A stretch of 64,000 nucleotides of DNA, taken from assembly GCA_037976565.1 (NCBI GenBank), contig CP137685.1:26724327-26788326 (forward strand), in the 5' to 3' direction. The first letter of the stretch is position 1; every line of letters begins with the position of its first letter. The position numbers and the translations under genes were made by a program. The notes beneath the pieces are model-generated. The model worked only from the letters and a program-made list of their open reading frames with translations, was not told the DNA's origin and searched no databases. The DNA comes from Mesocentrotus franciscanus. Lineage: Eukaryota > Echinodermata > Echinoidea > Camarodonta > Strongylocentrotidae. Positions 59,485 to 64,000 of the stretch are shown piece after piece.

Positions 59485-59942
59485 GTTGAGTTCTGGTGAA
59501 GATGATATTTTTTTTGTTTAAGCTTTATTATTCATTGCAAGTCAGTTTGGTGAAATATTATAGTGGAATACCACCTGGAAAAAAAGCCCTACTGTTGAAA
59601 ATACACGATACAAGTTTGGAGCTAACTTTTGTGTGCAGTCCAATACACACATTTTTGTGTGCAGTTTGTGTAATCTTCAGCAAGTCTGAGTCAATTTTAC
59701 ATTTTAATGACTCCAAAACCGCAGAAAACGCTTCAAATTTTATGTACTACATAATCAACCTTCCCGGACGCTTCCAGACAGTTTTTTTCACGGTAATAAA
59801 CCCACGACTTGTTCCCAACTTTATCTCTAAATTCGATTATCTCCAGCCCTCATGTTGTGTGGACGACTTTGAATCTGTTTGCTCTTTCCAGGCCGAAAAA
59901 CGGGGACCGTATTTTGACATTCATGTATGCATCATCGCGTGA
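59485..59942 (+). repeat. Interspersed repeat E, copy 3
   Basis: TTGAGTTCTGGTGAAGATGATAT (about 59486) and CAGTTTGTGTAATCTTCAGCAAG to CCCACGACTTGTTCCCAAC (59660-59820) align with the E copy at 61.8 kb and 63.2-63.4 kb. A 148-residue open frame covers it, but the homologous sequence elsewhere is not open in the same frame. I therefore read it as a repeat, not a gene. Confidence 0.6.
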
Positions 59943-60339
59943 AATATATCTGCCACGTCCTCTCTCTTATCATCACGCCAAATTAAGTTTGTCTGCAAAT
60001 GCTAGCCAACGATACTGACGGTTAGCCGAGTGAGAACGAATAATTGTGTTGGAAAGGAAAGGCTTGTACGTTTTTACCATGGTAAGATCTGCTTCAATCA
60101 GCAATTTGCACCTTCGCGTGCGTGTTTGAGGAAAATAGAAGGGGAAAGTGCATGTGGTTTGGTTGGATGGCGTTTGGTCGAAGGATTTACCTTTTTTTCC
60201 TTCTTTTTGGCGTAGAATGTTACTGAAATTTGTAATTTTAGTCTTTTGATTTACTATGAATGGCGAAGATATTCTCCTAGACACATGATTTGTTTAATGT
60301 ATTTAATTCAATTTCGTAGCTCTCAATGCAATCAGAAAC

Positions 60340-60427
60340 TCGCCACCCCCTTCTCTTTGTCTCTTTTTGTCCATCCTTATTTATTTCTCTCTCTAAATTT
60401 CTCCCTTCCTATCCCCATTTCTCTCTT

Positions 60428-60480
<53 letters not shown>

Positions 60481-60833
60481 GCCCTTTCTAGTTTGTTTGT
60501 TTTGTTGTTGTTGCTGTTGGGGGTCTTCCCTTGTACCTTCTTGATGTGTGTGTGTCCTGTTTCCATACCTATCACATTTCTATGTAACATGTCACATCAC
60601 ATTACGCCTTTACCTAACCTCTCAACTGTGTCTGTCTGTGTCTCTGTTTCGATTCTAGAAAATATACTTCCTGGAAAGGACCCCTTAATAAATTAACTTC
60701 TTGATTTCCCTCCCATTCCGCAGGTCCATTTTTTCCCACCTTCGTTCTTCTTCTTCTTCTTCTTCTTCTTCTTTTTCTTCTTCCCATTGTTCTATACCTT
60801 TTCTTCTTCTTCTCCTTCTTTTTCTTCAAGGCT
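60340..60833. repeat. CT and TTC microsatellites
   Basis: (CT)n at about 60419-60478, in wider CT-rich DNA, and (TTC)n at about 60744-60833 with interruptions. Serine/leucine and lysine/arginine frames come from these. Confidence 0.88.
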
Positions 60834-60839
60834 AGGTTA

Positions 60840-61820
60840 GCTATTCAATGGATATTGTAGGGAATATTTTTTTTCATTTTGGAAAAAAAAGAAAAATTGC
60901 GTCGCCGACTATTTGAAACGAATTAAGGTGGAAAAAATAAAATGCCCAATACTTATAATATCATAACAAATTAAAGAATAAAACAAACTCCCATCTTTCA
61001 TAATGTTGGCCTTCGAAATTCAGTGTTCGGGCAGATTTTATCGTTGGCCTTTCTTCCTCTCGTGACCTCCTTTAGGAAATGTTCAAAGCTTGTGCAAATC
61101 AATCGCTTTACCTGTATTGAAAGGCAAACGTTAATGTGATTTCGAAACTTGTTTAAAAACTTTGCCAAGACGGATAGCCAGGGACAATATTTATTCTCGA
61201 CTGTGCCAAGTTTATTCTCCAGTTTCAACACTTTATTTCGGTCCCTTCTCTCATTGATCAACCCTCTTCTCACTTCTTCAGCAAGTCACACCCCCATTTC
61301 TTGACATTTAGAGTTTTATCATGATCTACTGTGATGTACAACCCTTCATGTCAGTCACAATCTATACAAAGACAGGCGCAGGACTAGAATTTGGAAGAAG
61401 CAATCCCAAAGAGGTTTTTTTTTGTCCGGAGGAAGGTATATGTCGTGAGGAGGAAAAGAAAAACACCAAGTGATGAATTGCATCTTTGCAATGCCCTTTG
61501 CATTGCGGAAGGATATTTGAAGTATATCAAGTTGGATGAACGGACACACTCCTACAGGTTTTTAGAAAAATATCAATAAAGGGATTTCTTCCCATGGAAC
61601 GAGAAACTCTTTTGGGACGTAAACAGTTCTATAAAAGTTATTGTTATCAGGACGTCTTGGAAAAGTGGTGAAAACAAAATGTGTTTGTTGGGCTACCACT
61701 AAGAATGTTATTGAAGTGTCATTTTACTTCTTACAAAGTAAAGTTCCACGATAAATAACAGTTTTCCGTAGTGGAATGAAACTGTACTAAGTTCACATCT
61801 ACCAAAGATACGATAAACAC
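60840..61820. other. Unassigned DNA
   Basis: A minus-strand frame at 60998-61273 (91 residues, basic) has no known motif. Nothing else recognised. Confidence 0.35.
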
Positions 61821-62008
61821 ACTTTAAGAGAAGGTTGGCATCTGGTAGAGATGATATGTGTGCACTCCCTTTCTTTGTGTGTCAGATTGGAAAAATAACA
61901 TAGTGAAATGTCCTACATTAAAGCCTGTCTGCACTACTTTGGCCAGGAGGGATTAGACCTCCCTGCGTGGTCACTGACAGGTGGTTATCTCATCAAATCA
62001 GCTCTCAT

Positions 62009-62655
62009 TTAAAGATACTATATCCCTTTTGCAGCCAACATCAAATTCTGTAGAACTTTGCAGGAATTATGAATATGTCATGTATGTCCTATCTGTGAAA
62101 TTTAAACGTTAGCAGTGTCCTAATATTCAAATTATGCAAGGAAACCCGTTTACTTGCTAGACTTCACTGTCAGACACTATTGAGTGACTGACTGGCTTTT
62201 TCATCTTTGGTAATAACATACATAAAATGAGCTGTAAAGGGTACATGAGCATTTGTCTACATCAATAACCCACTTCTTGTAATGGCCAAAATTAAACTGA
62301 TTGAATCTTTGCGCAGCATAAAACGTACGACCATTCGGTACAATGGTCTGAAAATCAGACTATTACTTACTGGCTCTATAGCTCCTAAGTCGATTCGACA
62401 ACTAATAGTCGTTATTTTCCCACTTAAAGACATTTTCAAGCCCCCTTTTTAGGGAAGTTCCAAATTAGTATTGTCTTTCAAATGCCGTTGGAATTTAACC
62501 TTTTCATTTTTTGGCCTGCAAATGGGACATAGTACCTTTAAAGACATTTTCAAGCCCCTTTTTTAGGGAAGTTCTAAATTAGTATTGTCTTTCAAATGCC
62601 GTTGGAATTTAACCTTTTCATTTTTTGGCCTGCAAATGGGACATAGTACCTTTAA
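62009..62655 (-). mobile_element. TTAA MITE family B, copy 3, inserted in family A
   Basis: The element is inverted relative to the other B copies. The left end AGATACTATATCCCTTTTGC follows TTAA at 62009-62012. The right side ends GGGACATAGTACCT before TTAA twice (62538-62541 and 62652-62655), because the last 114 bp are duplicated. Family A copies at 13.9 and 15.2 kb have a single TTAA here, so this is a filled site with proven TTAA duplication. The minus-strand frame inside is not a gene. Confidence 0.93.
62424..62651. repeat. TTAA-bounded 114-bp tandem duplication of a MITE end
   Basis: The units are 62424-62537 and 62538-62651. They start TTAAAGACATTTTCAAGCC and end GGGACATAGTACCT, with only about two differences, such as CCCCCTTTTTAG against CCCCTTTTTTAG. 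The first unit starts at an internal TTAA of element B, and the second is followed by the outer TTAA. Confidence 0.93.
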
Positions 62656-62830
62656 CATAAGAAAAGGATGACCATGGGGGACCAACGGGTACCGATTAGG
62701 CATTGTTTGCTATATAGAGGGCGCAAGTAGCTGCAAGTAGTGCAGTGGGGCTTTAAAAGGAGTTATCTTCCAGTGGTCTCCTATTCGAAATATGACAAGA
62801 AATATATATCTGAAACAGTTTGGACCAAAC

Positions 62831-63166
62831 TTAAAGCCCCTCTAAAGTGTTGGGAGCCTCAACAATTTGATTGCAAATTTTGAGTGAGTTAAATTGTATC
62901 ATAATGTGAAAGTGGATGTCATTTAAAACACATTCCTGCAAGTATTTTCAAAATATGTTTGAAGTCGAATATTAATGAAAGAATACAAAATTATGTATTC
63001 GTTTATCAATATTAGTCTTCAAACACATTTTTTTTTCTTTGGGGGAATCTTTGCAGAAGTGTGTCTTAAATGACATCCTCTTTCACATTAGGATACAATT
63101 TAAGTGAAATTTTGCCATCAAATTTTTGGCGAATTGGGGGCTCCCAGCAATTTAGAGGGGCTTTAA
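62831..63166. mobile_element. TTAA MITE family C, nearly fully palindromic
   Basis: A 328-bp element (62835-63162) lies between TTAA sites. The left end is AGCCCCTCTAAAGTGTTGGG, and the right end reverse-complemented is AGCCCCTCTAAATTGCTGGG. The two halves stay complementary far inward. Examples are ATGTGAAAGTGGATGTCATT against AATGACATCCTCTTTCACAT, and TTTGAAGTCGAATATTAATG against ATCAATATTAGTCTTCAAA. The whole element can fold into one long hairpin. Confidence 0.9.
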
Positions 63167-63399
63167 AGGCGCTTGTACGTGTAGTCCTATATACCCATTT
63201 CTGTTTGTAATTCGTGTAGTTTTCAGCAAGAGTAAGTCAATTTCTTTTCAATTTGGTAATTCAAAAGCACAAAGAATACATCAATTATAATGTAGTACAA
63301 AGTTAACATTTTCCACTTACTTCCAGACTCTTCCTTTCACAGTTTACCAGTGCTCCACTTTATCTTGAAACCCACGACTTATTTTCATATTATATGAAA

Positions 63400-63580
63400 T
63401 CACACACAAAAAAAATGTTTGGCATTAACCTTACCGTTGCGTTCAGCAACGTATGGTACCTCGAGTAGTTTTCGAATGTATAGAGGCCCTTATACCGCCC
63501 CTACCAGGAGGAAGATGAACAGAGTCAGCCGATGTGTGGAGAACTATGCTGCATTGAAGGATACAGAAAAAATACAGTCA
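63400..63580. other. Short unassigned spacer
   Basis: Unique-looking DNA between repeat E and the satellite. No feature recognised. Confidence 0.35.
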
Positions 63581-63581
63581 T

Positions 63582-64000
63582 AACCTGTCTTAGCGGCCAC
63601 CTCTCTATAAAGGCCACCTGTCTACAGTGGTCACCTATATTGTCTCCCCTTGAGAAAAAAGATGTGTTGTAGAACCTGTCTAGAAAGGCCACTTGTCTAT
63701 AGTAGCCATTTATATTGTCTCCCTCTAGGAAGAAATGTGTTTTAGAACCTGTCTAGAAAGGCCACTTGTCTATAGTGGTCATCTATATTGTCTCCCCTGA
63801 GGAAGAAATGTGCTGTAGAACCTGTCTAGAAAGGCCACTTGTCTATAGTGGCCATCTATATTGTCTCCCTCTAGGAAGAAATGTGCTGTAGAACCTGTCT
63901 AGAAAGGCCACTTGTCTATAGTAGCCATCTATATTGTCTCCCTCTTGGAAGAAATGTGTTTTAGAACCTGTCTAGAAAGGCCACTTGTCTATAGTGGCCA
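63582..64000 (+). repeat. 73-bp satellite array, runs off the window
   Basis: Units start with AACCTGTCTAGAAAGGCCAC at 63673, 63746, 63819, 63892 and 63965, exactly 73 apart. A first, diverged unit of 91 bp (63582) carries an extra CTCTATAAAGGCCACCTG-like piece. Each unit has an inverted pair GGCCACT...AGTGGCC (or AGTAGCC) around TGTCTAT, so it can form a short hairpin. Neighbouring units differ at few positions. The array continues beyond the window, so copy number is unknown. Confidence 0.95.

Larger units (their letters stand above)
61918..62756 (+). mobile_element. TTAA MITE family A, copy 3, containing family B
   Basis: TTAA lies at 61918-61921 and 62753-62756. The ends are AGCCTGTCTGCACTACTT and, reverse-complemented, AGCCCCACTGCACTACTT. 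The A sequence runs to CTCTCAT at 62008, is interrupted, and resumes at CATAAGAAAAGGATG at 62656. Without the insert it would be about the length of the other two copies. Confidence 0.92.
61824..63400 (+). repeat. Interspersed repeat E, copy 4, interrupted by nested MITEs
   Basis: Pieces lie at 61824-61917, 62757-62830 and 63167-about 63400. In order they read TTTAAGAGAAGGTTGGCATC, TATTCGAAATATGACAAG, CAGTTTGGACCAAAC and ATACCCATTTCTGTTTG, then TTTTCAGCAAGAGTAAGTC. Comparison with the 30.0-kb copy shows that family A entered at a TTAA and family C next to TTTGGACCAAA. Outside these two insertions the order is unbroken. Confidence 0.7.

Noticed and set aside
59496..59942. 148-residue open frame that could be a gene
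   Set aside because: The DNA is a copy of repeat E. The related copy at 63.2 kb has the same order of motifs but no matching open frame.
63582..64000. CRISPR-like array (regular spacing)
   Set aside because: The whole 73-bp unit is repeated, with no unique spacers, and the surrounding DNA is animal-type.
1..64000. A new defence, biosynthetic or other multi-gene system
   Set aside because: No gene cluster of any kind is visible. The organised structures are all repeats or mobile elements.

Overview
This window looks like non-coding animal genomic DNA. It is AT-rich and full of microsatellites, tRNA-derived SINEs with ATT-repeat tails, fragments of non-LTR retrotransposons, and many short DNA transposons (MITEs) with inverted repeats. 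I found no complete protein-coding gene. Nearly all long open frames are translations of simple repeats or lie inside repeats, and none shows a recognisable host protein domain. The repeat mix, the TTAA-duplicating MITEs, and the abundant GA/CT and trinucleotide arrays fit a marine invertebrate deuterostome. An echinoderm such as a sea urchin is my best guess, but no diagnostic host gene supports it.

Layout. 1-9 kb: AT-rich DNA with a 661-bp Tc1/mariner-type element with ~200-bp inverted repeats, a nearly complete minus-strand SINE with a target duplication, and two short inverted-repeat elements. 9-17 kb: GA/GT arrays, a 54-bp duplication in a SINE-like repeat, hairpin-rich degenerate DNA, two copies of TTAA MITE family A, and a hAT MITE with a perfect 8-bp target duplication. 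16.7-17.3 kb: a long ACT/ACC trinucleotide array. 18.0-18.8 kb: a Helitron/Helentron-like non-autonomous element with a ~145-bp tandem core carrying nuclear-receptor-like DR1 motifs. 19-35 kb: SINE fragments, one of them split by a MITE with near-perfect 49-bp terminal repeats, plus TTAA MITE family B and an older repeat, E. 35-45 kb: a second hAT MITE with a perfect 8-bp duplication, a SINE with a perfect 9-bp duplication, and repeat F. 45-57 kb: mostly unassigned DNA with a 324-bp nested foldback structure, a full-length SINE, long AGT/CAT/TA arrays and a C-rich tract. 57.0-57.5 kb: the 3' end of a LINE with a broken reverse-transcriptase ORF. 59.5-64 kb: a nested pile-up. Repeat E is interrupted by MITE A, which is itself interrupted by MITE B carrying a 114-bp duplicated end, and a third TTAA family, C, sits further along E. 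The window ends in a 73-bp satellite array.

There is no operon-like functional system here. What works together is the parasite ecology: TTAA-specific MITE families use each other and an older repeat as targets, and the SINEs and the LINE share similar 3' ends. The nested copies and related unoccupied sites allow direct reconstruction of insertion order and target duplications.
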